Assembly: GCA_037478835.1 (NCBI GenBank)
Contig: JBBFLV010000011.1
Span: forward strand, 1 to 64,000
Direction: 5' to 3'
Length of the DNA: 64,000 nucleotides
From: 630D-37 sp037478835
Lineage (GTDB): Bacteria > Chloroflexota > Anaerolineae > Anaerolineales > Villigracilaceae
The notes under the pieces: generated by a model
What the model was told of the DNA's origin: nothing
Seen by the model: only the letters and a program-made list of their open reading frames with translations
Databases searched by the model: none
Program-made: the position numbers and the translations under genes
Shown here: positions 24,234 through 32,375 of the stretch, piece after piece
Position numbering within the stretch: the stretch's first letter is position 1
Layout of the letters: the number at the start of each line of letters is the position of its first letter

Positions 24234-25598
24234 ATGGCAGAATGGAAATGGTTGCTTTCGATCTTCCTGCCCGGAGGCGGTCAATTTCTTGTGGGTCGGC
24301 GCTACCGTGGTAGCGTGATCCTTCTTGCTCTACTGCTGCTTCTCGGCATCGTTCTCTGGTATGGGGAATCGGCCTGGCTGATCTCTCCTGCCCTGATCTG
24401 GTTGTGGAATGTTTGGGATGCTTTTCGCATCAACCGGGGCGCGCGAGGCACTTCTATTGCCCTGCCTCTGCTGGCAGGATTGGCGGTGCTCTATGGTATC
24501 GGCTGGCAGGTGACACAGATCGATCTCGGCGCTGCCGATATGAAACGAGCGTTGGAGATCGTGCGTCCGATGCTGCGCCCGGACTTTATCCAGCCGCGGC
24601 GAGAACTCAATCAGATGTGGGTGGAGGTGTTGGTCCCGTGCAAAGAAAACCCTCCGAAGGCCTTTAACCAGATAGACGGGAAAACCGCGACGGCCATCCC
24701 GGATTGTGCGCGCGTTGGCGAGGTGGTGATCGTCTCGGCGCAGGGACTTTGGCCGGAAACCGATACCCAGATCTGGTGGCAAACTCCGATCGGCGATCCG
24801 AAGATGCTGGGGACGAATGAGGCCGAGATGCTTATCCTGCGCACGGACGCAAGCGGCGCGCTGACGGCCACCATTCGAGTTCCCTCTACCGCGTTGGTCG
24901 CTGCACCCGATCCCACGCTGGCGCTGCCACATCGGGTGTATTTCGATCAGTATCGGGAGATCGGCGGCTGGGAGCTCTCTTTCAACGGGCGCGAGGTGTT
25001 GAAAGGTGCCGGCGTGACCATTGCCATGGCGCTCATGGCGACGGTGCTGGCAATGATCTTCGCCATTCCGATCAGTTTTTTGGCGGCGCGCAACCTGATG
25101 GGAGGCCATCCGATCACGTTTGCTATTTATGTCATCGTGCGTACGTTCCTGAACGTTCTGCGCTCAATCGAATCGCTGATCTTGGCGATCATTTTCGTCG
25201 TCATCGTCGGGTTGGGACCGTTTGCCGGGGTGCTGGCACTGGCCTTGCACTCTATCGCTGCCCTGGCCAAACTCTATTCGGAGGTAATCGAGGGGATCGA
25301 TCCCGGCCCGATCGAGGCGATCCGTGCCACGGGGGCGAATTGGGCTCAGGTTGTGCGCTATGCGGTCATTCCGCAGATCGTGCCACCGTTCACCGCTTTT
25401 ACCATCTATCGTTGGGATATTAACGTGCGTTCCTCGACCATCATTGGCCTGGTCGGCGGAGGTGGGATCGGCTACCTGCTGGTAGAGTTGATCCGCATCA
25501 ACGATATGCGCGGCGTGAGCGCAGTTTTCGTCACCATCGCCGTGATCGTCATTGCTTTGGATATTCTCAGCGCGCGCATTCGCGAGAGGTTGGTGTGA
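24234..25598 (+). CDS. phnE: PhnE-type permease with N-terminal membrane hairpin and extracytoplasmic insert
   Basis: A 454-residue permease, against about 260-290 for ordinary PhnE. It starts with a small two-helix membrane module (GGGQFLVGRRYRG, then hydrophobic pairs; about residues 1-65), not usually part of PhnE. Next is a helix, then an outside domain of about 150 residues (100-255) with beta-rich, Ig-like character (DCARVGEVVIVSAQGLWPETDTQIWW). The core permease (260-454) has EAIRATGANWAQVVRYAVIPQ, the EAA loop that docks PhnC. It lies 6 bases after phnC and overlaps the next start closely. The insert may bind substrate, PhnD or the cell wall; this is inference. Confidence 0.88.
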   Translation: MAEWKWLLSIFLPGGGQFLVGRRYRGSVILLALLLLLGIVLWYGESAWLISPALIWLWNVWDAFRINRGARGTSIALPLLAGLAVLYGIGWQVTQIDLGAADMKRALEIVRPMLRPDFIQPRRELNQMWVEVLVPCKENPPKAFNQIDGKTATAIPDCARVGEVVIVSAQGLWPETDTQIWWQTPIGDPKMLGTNEAEMLILRTDASGALTATIRVPSTALVAAPDPTLALPHRVYFDQYREIGGWELSFNGREVLKGAGVTIAMALMATVLAMIFAIPISFLAARNLMGGHPITFAIYVIVRTFLNVLRSIESLILAIIFVVIVGLGPFAGVLALALHSIAALAKLYSEVIEGIDPGPIEAIRATGANWAQVVRYAVIPQIVPPFTAFTIYRWDINVRSSTIIGLVGGGGIGYLLVELIRINDMRGVSAVFVTIAVIVIALDILSARIRERLV

Positions 25599-25599
25599 A

Positions 25600-26742
25600 A
25601 TGCACGAACCATTGACTCCTGGCCGTATCACCCGCAACGTTTTGCTGCTTGTTTTGCTATTCCTGGCCCTTAGCGTTTCCTGGCGCGTGACGGAAATTGA
25701 CCTGGGTCGCCTGATCCGCGATCTGCCGAAAGGTGGGCCGCTGGTGCGTGCTTTTCTGACCCCAGATGTCTTCACCCGCGATGTGGAGACTTCGGTCATC
25801 GGCATTGACTTTCCCGTTCCCTGTGGCTCGGCGCAGGCAGCGCTTCCTCCTACGGCGGGACCCCGGCTTTTGCCTTCGGTACCGTGCGCCGCACCGGGTG
25901 AGACGTTTATTTTAGAGGGAAAAGAACTGCCGCCACAAAGCGAGATCCTCATCCGCTGGCAGCTACCGGATGGTCGCACGTTGAATGCGCTGCGCGTCCA
26001 GACCGATGCGCGCGGGGAATTCAGCGCACAGGTGCAGGCGCGTCCCATCCTGACTACCCAGAACGGCAAGCCGGCCCAGCTCCAGACCGAGATTCGTCAA
26101 CCGGTGGGAATGCTCAAACCCAGTCAGGCGTTGAAGGATGTGGTGCGCGAAATTTTTATCACCATCTTCATGGCCTTGCTTTCCACCACCATTGCCACGA
26201 TCATCGCGGCGCCGTTGAGTTTCCTGGCGGCTTCCAATATCACCCGCCGGGGCTGTTTCGGCAGCGCGATCTATTATCTGAGCCGTTCGTTCTTCAACAT
26301 CATTCGTTCGTATGATCCGTTGGTGATGGCGACGGTGTTCGCGTTCTGGCTGGGGTATGGCCCCTTTGCCGGCGTGCTGGCACTAACGGTGGTGACGATT
26401 GCCTCGCTGGGAAAGCTTTTTTCCGAAGCTGTAGAAAGCATCGATGCGGGGCCCATCGAGGCCTTGCAGGCTGCCGGCGCCAACCGCTTGCAGACCGTTC
26501 GCTATGCCGTCATTCCCCAAATTGTGCCCGATTTCATCTCGTTCATTATCTACCACTGGGATATTAATGTGCGCATTTCGACGATCATCGGTTACGTCGG
26601 TGGGGGTGGGATCGGGTTTTACCTGAGCCAACGCATCAACGGCTTTGAATATAACCAGGCCGGCACGGCACTGTGGGCGATCGTCATTGTCGTCTGGGCT
26701 ATGGACTTCCTGAGCGCCGAGGTACGCAAACGGGTGACCTGA
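25600..26742 (+). CDS. phnE: second PhnE-type permease with extracytoplasmic insert
   Basis: A 380-residue permease, paralogous to the one before it. It has a first helix, a conserved VTEIDLGRL stretch (compare VTQIDLGAA in its partner), and an outside domain of about 130 residues containing PCAAPGETFILEGKELPPQSEILIRW, again Ig-like. The core permease has EALQAAGANRLQTVRYAVIPQ, the EAA loop. The ATG at 25600 directly follows the stop of the first permease, so the two are translated together. They should form a heterodimer, each carrying an outside domain. No C-P lyase, phosphonatase or phosphite dehydrogenase gene lies downstream. Confidence 0.88.
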   Translation: MHEPLTPGRITRNVLLLVLLFLALSVSWRVTEIDLGRLIRDLPKGGPLVRAFLTPDVFTRDVETSVIGIDFPVPCGSAQAALPPTAGPRLLPSVPCAAPGETFILEGKELPPQSEILIRWQLPDGRTLNALRVQTDARGEFSAQVQARPILTTQNGKPAQLQTEIRQPVGMLKPSQALKDVVREIFITIFMALLSTTIATIIAAPLSFLAASNITRRGCFGSAIYYLSRSFFNIIRSYDPLVMATVFAFWLGYGPFAGVLALTVVTIASLGKLFSEAVESIDAGPIEALQAAGANRLQTVRYAVIPQIVPDFISFIIYHWDINVRISTIIGYVGGGGIGFYLSQRINGFEYNQAGTALWAIVIVVWAMDFLSAEVRKRVT

Positions 26743-26800
26743 AATATGCCTTGCGATGGCCTCGTTGATGACAAACATCACTACCCTGCACGGGCGCGCA

Positions 26801-26809
26801 TGTTATAAT
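26801..26809 (+). promoter_or_regulatory. icd promoter, extended -10
   Basis: TGTTATAAT at 26801-26809 is a perfect extended -10. No good -35 is visible 17 bases upstream, as expected for this class. The start codon is 37 bases downstream. Confidence 0.7.
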
Positions 26810-26845
26810 CTTCCCAGCCCAACCTTAATTGTGTGAGGAGAGAAC

Positions 26846-28255
26846 ATGGCCTATAAGAACATTCAGGTGCCCCGCGAAGGGGAAAAGATCACCATTCGAG
26901 ACGGAAAACTACAGGTTCCCGATCATCCTATTTTGCCCTTCATCGAAGGCGATGGCACCGGACGCGATATCTGGCGCGCTTCGGTGCGTGTTTTCGATGC
27001 CGCGGTGCAGAAAGCCTATGGCGGACGCCGCAAGGTGCATTGGATGGAGGTCTATGCTGGTGAGAAGGCCTTCAAGCTCTTTGGTACCTGGTTGCCGGAA
27101 GAGACGGTGGAGGCTTTTGCCGAATTCCTGGTCGGCATCAAAGGTCCGCTGACGACGCCTGTCGGCGGTGGCATTCGTTCTTTGAACGTGGCACTGCGCA
27201 AGCAATTGGACCTGTACGTCTGTCAGCGTCCGGTGCGCTACTTCCAGGGAGTGCCCTCGCCGGTTCGCCATCCCGAATACGTGGATATGGTGATCTTCCG
27301 CGAAAACACAGAGGATATCTATACCGGTATCGAATTCCAAAACGGTTCGGAAGATGCCGAACGTTTCCGCCGCTTGCTCAAAGAGCACTTTCCGAAAGAA
27401 TATGCCAAGATCCGCTTCCCGGAGACGGCCGGCTTCGGCGTGAAACCGGTCTCGGTGGAGGGGACGGAGCGTCTGGTCCGCGCCGCGATCCGCTGGGCGT
27501 TGGCGAATAAGCGTCGCAGCGTCACGTTGGTGCACAAAGGCAACATCATGAAGTTCACCGAAGGTGCGTTCCGCGATTGGGGCTATGCCTTGGCCAAGCG
27601 CGAGTTCCGTGATCAGATCGTCACCGAACGTGAATCCTGGATTTTGAGCAACAAGGAAAGCAACCCCTCCCTGAGCGTAGAAGAGAATGCCCGCATGATC
27701 GAGCCGGGCTTCGATATGATGTCGCCGGAGCAGCAACAGGCGGTCATCCGTGAGGTCGAAGAGGGGCTGGCGCTTTGGCCGACCCACGGAGACGGCAAAT
27801 GGAAGAACAAGCTGATGATCAAGGACACGATTGCCGATGTCACCTTGCAACACGTGCTCACCCGCCCGCGCGATTTCGATGTGATTGCCACGCTCAATCT
27901 GAACGGAGACTATCTCTCCGATGCGCTGGCCGCTCAGGTGGGGGGGATCGGCATTGCTCCGGGCGCGAATATCAACTACGATACCGGCCATGCCGTTTTC
28001 GAGGCCACCCACGGCACCGCGCCGAAATATGCGGATCTGGATAAGGTCAACCCCGGTTCGGTGATCCTTTCCGGCGAGATGATGTTCCGCTATATGGGCT
28101 GGCACGAGGCGGCGGACCTGATCATCAAGGGAATGGAAGGTGCGATTGCCGCCCGTACGGTGACCTACGACTTTGCCCGCCTGATGGAAGGTGCCAAAGA
28201 AGTGAAATGCTCCGAATTCGCCACGGCGGTGATCGAGCATATGGATGACAAATAA
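26846..28255 (+). CDS. icd: isocitrate dehydrogenase (NADP+)
   Basis: A 469-residue TCA-cycle enzyme converting isocitrate to 2-oxoglutarate with CO2 release. The active-site stretch IRSLNVALRKQLDLYVCQRP includes the Ser that binds substrate (phosphorylated in E. coli). HGTAPKYADLDKVNPG has the Lys-Tyr pair that selects NADP+. Compared with the E. coli enzyme (about 416 residues) there is an insert of roughly 45 residues around ESWILSNKES...WPTHGDGKW. AGGAG lies 6 bases before the ATG. A strong terminator follows, so it is monocistronic, directly before the sdh operon, the next oxidative steps of the cycle. Confidence 0.95.
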   Translation: MAYKNIQVPREGEKITIRDGKLQVPDHPILPFIEGDGTGRDIWRASVRVFDAAVQKAYGGRRKVHWMEVYAGEKAFKLFGTWLPEETVEAFAEFLVGIKGPLTTPVGGGIRSLNVALRKQLDLYVCQRPVRYFQGVPSPVRHPEYVDMVIFRENTEDIYTGIEFQNGSEDAERFRRLLKEHFPKEYAKIRFPETAGFGVKPVSVEGTERLVRAAIRWALANKRRSVTLVHKGNIMKFTEGAFRDWGYALAKREFRDQIVTERESWILSNKESNPSLSVEENARMIEPGFDMMSPEQQQAVIREVEEGLALWPTHGDGKWKNKLMIKDTIADVTLQHVLTRPRDFDVIATLNLNGDYLSDALAAQVGGIGIAPGANINYDTGHAVFEATHGTAPKYADLDKVNPGSVILSGEMMFRYMGWHEAADLIIKGMEGAIAARTVTYDFARLMEGAKEVKCSEFATAVIEHMDDK

Positions 28256-28267
28256 AGACAAAAATTG

Positions 28268-28296
28268 AAGGAGGTAGAGTCTTCTACCTCCTTTTC
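28268..28296 (+). terminator. intrinsic terminator after icd
   Basis: AAGGAGGTAGA, loop GTCT, TCTACCTCCTT plus T's: a perfect 11-bp stem. Confidence 0.9.
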
Positions 28297-28327
28297 TGTT
28301 TGACGATTGCACTCCTAAGGAGGTCCC

Positions 28328-28747
28328 ATGTCTTCTCTGAAAACATCCTTTTCCGGGTATGTGCGCTATAAGGGGCGGGCCGGACATTGGGCTTTTCTGC
28401 TCCATCGCATTACCGGCCTGGGGACGTTGCTTTTCCTCACCATCCACATCGTCGATACGTCCTTCGTCTACTTCGCCCCGGAGCTTTACGAACATGCCAT
28501 TGCGCTCTACCGCAATCCCATCTTCATGGTCGGAGAGATCTTTCTCGTCTTTTCACTGATCTACCACGGGGTGAACGGCCTGCGCATCACCATCTTCGAT
28601 CTGTGGAAGCCCGAATGGTGGGATCTTCACGATGAGCGCAAATCGGTCATCATTACCCTGATCGCTTCGATCATTCTCTGGTTGCCGGCAGCAGCGATCA
28701 TGGGATATAACCTGCTCAAGCACAGTTTTGGCCTCTTCGGCGGTTAA
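28328..28747 (+). CDS. sdhC: succinate dehydrogenase cytochrome b subunit
   Basis: A 139-residue membrane anchor with three helices. WAFLLHRITGLG near residue 22 is the SdhC quinone-site signature. YHGVNGLR near residue 80 carries the His that ligates heme b. Together with the next subunit it anchors SdhAB and passes electrons to quinone. AAGGAGG lies 4 bases before the ATG. It is the first of four closely packed genes, sdhC-D-A-B. Confidence 0.9.
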   Translation: MSSLKTSFSGYVRYKGRAGHWAFLLHRITGLGTLLFLTIHIVDTSFVYFAPELYEHAIALYRNPIFMVGEIFLVFSLIYHGVNGLRITIFDLWKPEWWDLHDERKSVIITLIASIILWLPAAAIMGYNLLKHSFGLFGG

Positions 28748-28761
28748 TCTTTGGAGGAACC

Positions 28762-29142
28762 ATGAGCACACAGCGAACGGTAAAGATCAAACCCAACTAC
28801 GAGGTCATCGCCTGGAAATGGATGCGTTATACGGCCATTGCCTTGATTCCATTGGCCTGGTTCCACATGATCCTCCAGGATGTGCTCGTAGGGGTGCACA
28901 GGATTGACCTGGATTATGTCCAGATGCGTTGGGCTTTCTGGGGATGGCGCGTCTACGATTTCTTCCTGCTGGCCTTCGCCTTTGCCCATGGCGTGAACGG
29001 CCTGCGCCAGGTGTTGTTGGACTACGTGCATAGCGATCGTGGACGGGCGATCGTATCCTGGGGCCTGCTCTTCTTCTGGATTATTATCTCGCTGATCGGC
29101 GCTATTGCCATTATCGGTGGTGTGCGCATGCCATCGGCATAG
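28762..29142 (+). CDS. sdhD: succinate dehydrogenase membrane anchor subunit
   Basis: A 126-residue protein with three membrane helices. It carries its own AHGVNGLRQ motif, the counterpart of the one in SdhC, so each anchor protein offers one His to the single heme of a type-C complex. Length and place fit SdhD. It begins 14 bases after sdhC with GGAGG upstream, and sdhA starts 11 bases after its stop. Confidence 0.88.
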   Translation: MSTQRTVKIKPNYEVIAWKWMRYTAIALIPLAWFHMILQDVLVGVHRIDLDYVQMRWAFWGWRVYDFFLLAFAFAHGVNGLRQVLLDYVHSDRGRAIVSWGLLFFWIIISLIGAIAIIGGVRMPSA

Positions 29143-29153
29143 GGAGGTAGGAT

Positions 29154-30950
29154 ATGACGCAAATTCACCAATATGAAGTGGTGGTTGTCGGCGCAGGCGG
29201 TGCCGGGTTGATGGCCGGCCTCTATGCCTCGCGCGGTGCCAAAACGGCGGTTATCAGCAAACTCTATCCGACCCGTTCCCACACCGGCACGGCCCAGGGT
29301 GGGATCGGCGCGGCCTTGGGTAACTTGGAAGAGGATCATCCGGAATGGCATACCTACGATACCGTCAAAGGCTCAGACTATCTGGGCGATCAGGATGCCA
29401 TTGAATTCATGTGCAACGAGGCGCCGGGGATCGTTTATGAGTTGGAACACATGGGTCTGCCTTTTGACCGCACTCCCGACGGGCGCATCATGCAGCGTCC
29501 TTTTGGTGGACACACCAACAACATCACCGGCAAGCCGGTGCGCCGTGCCTGCCATGCCGCCGATCGCACCGGGCACATGATCCTGCAAACACTCTATCAG
29601 CAGTGCATCAAGAACAACGTCACCTTCTTCGATGAATTCCAGGCGGTGGACCTGATCATGGTCAACGGACAGGCGGCGGGGGTGGTGGCCGTGGAGCTGG
29701 CCACCGGCGAGCTGCACGTCTTCCACGCCAAAGCGGTGATCTTCGCCACCGGTGGTCACGGACGCATTTGGGAAGTGACCTCGAACGCCTATTCCTTCAC
29801 CGGCGATGGTCCGGCCACGGTCTTGCGGCGCGGCTTGCCGTTGGAGGATATGGAGTTCTTCCAGTTCCATCCCACCGGTATTTATAAACTGGGCATCCTG
29901 ATCACCGAGGGTGTGCGCGGGGAAGGCGGAGTGCTGATCAACGGCCTGGGCGAGCGCTTCATGGAAAAATATGCCCCGAAGGTGAAAGACCTGGCCTCGC
30001 GCGATGTGGTCAGCCGGGCAATTTACCTCGAAATTCGCGAAGGCCGTGGCGTGAACGGCAAGAACTACGTCTACCTGGACGTGCGCCCGGAGACGGTGAA
30101 CAAATATGCCGAGCTGGATGGACGTACCAATCCCGACGGCACTCCCTACCGCGTGACAGGCGAACAAATCCTGAGCAAATTGCCGGATATCATCGATTTC
30201 TGCCGCACCTACCTGGGGGTTGACCCGGTGACCCAACCCATGCCCATTCAGCCGACGGCGCACTATGCCATGGGTGGCATTCCGACGACGATGTACGGCG
30301 AAGTGATCTCCGATGCCCAAAACACGATCGTCCCCGGCCTGTATGCGGCGGGTGAATGCGCTTGCGTCTCCGTGCATGGCGCCAATCGTCTGGGGACGAA
30401 CTCCCTGCTCGATCTGGTCGTCTTCGGCAAACAGGCCGGCCTGCGTGCTGCCGAATTTGCCAAAGGCGCCTCCTTCCAGCCGCTGCCGGAAGATCCAACC
30501 GCCTATGCCCGTGAGCAGCTGGAGCGCTTCCGCACCGCCGATGGGAGCGAAAATGCCTTCCACATTGCCCAGGAAATGCGCCGTGAGATGTTCGAGAACA
30601 TGGGCGTCTTCCGCACCGAGGAAGGCATGACCCATGCCTTGAACAAGATCCGCGAGCTGAAAGAGCGCATGCGTCACGTGCGCGTGACGGATACCGGCAA
30701 AGTCTTCAACATGGAACTGATGAACGCTTGGGAACTGAGCAACCTGCTCGACCTGGCGGAGGTCACCACCATCTCGGCCCTGGCGCGCAAGGAGAGCCGC
30801 GGCGCCCATGCCCGCGAAGACTACCCCCAGCGTGACGATCAGAACTGGCTCAAACATACCCTGATCTGGATGGACGAGAAAGGCGAAACCCGCCTGGATT
30901 ACAAGCCGGTGGTGATCACCAAATATCAGCCCAAGGAGCGCACCTATTAG
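29154..30950 (+). CDS. sdhA: succinate dehydrogenase flavoprotein subunit
   Basis: A 598-residue FAD subunit that oxidises succinate to fumarate on the cytoplasmic face. The dinucleotide motif VVVGAGGAGLMAGL starts at residue 11. RSHTGTAQGG holds H43, the expected covalent FAD attachment site. FFQFHPTG, RGEGGVLIN and PTAHYAMGG are active-site stretches. The C-terminal domain ends normally. Succinate dehydrogenase rather than fumarate reductase is favoured by the C-D-A-B order next to icd, but direction cannot be proved from sequence. Confidence 0.95.
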   Translation: MTQIHQYEVVVVGAGGAGLMAGLYASRGAKTAVISKLYPTRSHTGTAQGGIGAALGNLEEDHPEWHTYDTVKGSDYLGDQDAIEFMCNEAPGIVYELEHMGLPFDRTPDGRIMQRPFGGHTNNITGKPVRRACHAADRTGHMILQTLYQQCIKNNVTFFDEFQAVDLIMVNGQAAGVVAVELATGELHVFHAKAVIFATGGHGRIWEVTSNAYSFTGDGPATVLRRGLPLEDMEFFQFHPTGIYKLGILITEGVRGEGGVLINGLGERFMEKYAPKVKDLASRDVVSRAIYLEIREGRGVNGKNYVYLDVRPETVNKYAELDGRTNPDGTPYRVTGEQILSKLPDIIDFCRTYLGVDPVTQPMPIQPTAHYAMGGIPTTMYGEVISDAQNTIVPGLYAAGECACVSVHGANRLGTNSLLDLVVFGKQAGLRAAEFAKGASFQPLPEDPTAYAREQLERFRTADGSENAFHIAQEMRREMFENMGVFRTEEGMTHALNKIRELKERMRHVRVTDTGKVFNMELMNAWELSNLLDLAEVTTISALARKESRGAHAREDYPQRDDQNWLKHTLIWMDEKGETRLDYKPVVITKYQPKERTY

Positions 30951-30959
30951 GAGGCAAAC

Positions 30960-31664
30960 ATGCTTGTAACCCTTAAAATCCTGCGCTATAACCCCGAAAA
31001 GGATACCCGACCCTCCTATCAGACCTATCAGGTGGAGGCCGATCCGACCGATCGCGTGCTGGACCTGCTCGAAAAGGTCAAAGGCGAACAGGATGGGACC
31101 TTGAGCTTCCGCCGCTCCTGCGGCCATGGCATCTGCGGTTCGGATGCTATGCGCATTAACGGCATGAACCGCTTGGCCTGCAAAACGCTGGTGCGCGATG
31201 TGGGCGATCACATCACCGTCGAGCCGATCCTGGGCCTGTCCACGATCAAGGATTTGATCGTGGACATGAAGCCCTTCTTCGATCACTACCGCCGTGTAAT
31301 GCCCTACTTTATCTCGGATAAGCCGATCCCGGAGGACGGGCGAGAACGGTTGCAGAGCCCGGAGGAGCGTCTGCGTTTCGATGACACGACCAAGTGCATC
31401 CTCTGCGCCTGCTGCACCACCTCTTGCCCCTCCTTCTGGGCGAACGATCAATACTACGGCCCGGCGGCGATCGTCAATGCCCATCGCTTCATCTTCGATT
31501 CGCGCGATACCGCCACTGCCGAGCGCCTGCAGATCCTGGCCGATGAGATGGGCGTCTGGCGCTGTCGCACGGCCTTCAACTGCACCGAAGCCTGTCCGCG
31601 CGAGATCAAGATCACCAAAGCCATTGCCGAGGTCAAACAAGCCATCTTGAGCGGAAAGGTTTAG
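30960..31664 (+). CDS. sdhB: succinate dehydrogenase iron-sulfur subunit
   Basis: A 234-residue protein carrying electrons from FAD to quinone. The [2Fe-2S] domain has C54, C59, D62 and C74 (SCGHGICGSD, then LAC); Asp as the third ligand is also found in E. coli. The C-terminal part has CILCACCTTSCP and FNCTEACPREI for the [4Fe-4S] and [3Fe-4S] clusters. It starts 9 bases after sdhA with AGGAGG upstream and ends the operon. Confidence 0.95.
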   Translation: MLVTLKILRYNPEKDTRPSYQTYQVEADPTDRVLDLLEKVKGEQDGTLSFRRSCGHGICGSDAMRINGMNRLACKTLVRDVGDHITVEPILGLSTIKDLIVDMKPFFDHYRRVMPYFISDKPIPEDGRERLQSPEERLRFDDTTKCILCACCTTSCPSFWANDQYYGPAAIVNAHRFIFDSRDTATAERLQILADEMGVWRCRTAFNCTEACPREIKITKAIAEVKQAILSGKV

Positions 31665-31786
31665 TTCCTTCATCGGGATCAGGCTCTGATAGAACACTTA
31701 CTCACCTCTTGCGTTTTTCTAACGCGAGCCGCCTATAGTAGGAAGCGAATGTGATGGAAACAACCCTTCCGAAAGGAGGTGAGAGT

Positions 31787-32227
31787 ATGACCAACCTGAT
31801 CCGTTGGGAACCCTTCCGCGAGATGCTGACCCTGCGCGAAATGATGGACCGCATGATCGATGAGGTCTTCGAGCGCCCGTTTGTCTCGGTCCTGAGTGGG
31901 CAGGTGCCGGCGATCGATATGTATCAGACCGATAATGAAGTAGTCGTCAAAGCGGCCTTGCCCGGTGTGAAAGCGGATGATGTGCAGATCAGCGTGACCG
32001 GTGACGTGCTGACCATCAAAGGCGAGATCAAGCAGGAAGAGGAGCAAAAGGGTCGCAGCTACCACATCCGCGAACATCGCTGGGGCGCTTTTGAACGCAG
32101 CATCATCTTGCCCACGGCGGTGGTTGCGGATAAGGCCAAGGCCGAGTTCGAGAACGGTATTCTCACCATCACCCTGCCCAAGGCCGAAGAGGTGCGCCCG
32201 AAGACGATCACCGTCAAGGCCAAATAA
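31787..32227 (+). CDS. small heat-shock protein (Hsp20/alpha-crystallin family)
   Basis: A 146-residue ATP-independent holdase. The alpha-crystallin domain (about residues 45-135) ends with FENGILTITLPKAEE, the A/GxxxGxL-type motif, and a short tail follows. The ATG at 31787 has AAGGAGGTG 5 bases before it; the longer frame from 31751 runs through this site. Upstream, GCGTT (31711-31715) can pair with AACGC (31721-31725), and TATAGT (31734-31739) may be a -10 box. No CIRCE element is present. Confidence 0.92.
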   Translation: MTNLIRWEPFREMLTLREMMDRMIDEVFERPFVSVLSGQVPAIDMYQTDNEVVVKAALPGVKADDVQISVTGDVLTIKGEIKQEEEQKGRSYHIREHRWGAFERSIILPTAVVADKAKAEFENGILTITLPKAEEVRPKTITVKAK

Positions 32228-32249
32228 TCAGGGCCACATCTTGAATGCG

Positions 32250-32278
32250 AAGCCGCGGTTACCCCGCGGCTTTCGTTC
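32250..32278 (+). terminator. intrinsic terminator after hsp20
   Basis: AAGCCGCGG, loop TTACC, CCGCGGCTT, followed by a T-rich stretch. Confidence 0.8.
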
Positions 32279-32359
32279 CTTAAAAGCCACCGATAAATCG
32301 AATCGTAAACCGTGCGCCGTCTTAACCGCTCGGCCTGACCATGCGATCGGGCGCGTTTG

Positions 32360-32368
32360 TGGTATATT
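32360..32368 (+). promoter_or_regulatory. extended -10 of a probably leaderless glgP mRNA
   Basis: TGGTATATT at 32360-32368, then exactly 7 bases, then the ATG at 32376. No ribosome binding site exists between them. Confidence 0.65.
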
Positions 32369-32375
32369 AATCCCC

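Noticed and set aside
26909..28495. 528-codon minus-strand frame across icd
   Set aside because: Antisense shadow; icd on the plus strand is complete, with promoter, ribosome binding site and terminator.
29373..31697. 774-codon minus-strand frame across sdhA and sdhB
   Set aside because: A long antisense open frame caused by GC-rich codon use; the plus-strand genes have every expected cofactor motif.
31700..31790. CIRCE element upstream of hsp20
   Set aside because: No TTAGCACTC-N9-GAGTGCTAA pattern exists; only a short GCGTT/AACGC hairpin is seen.
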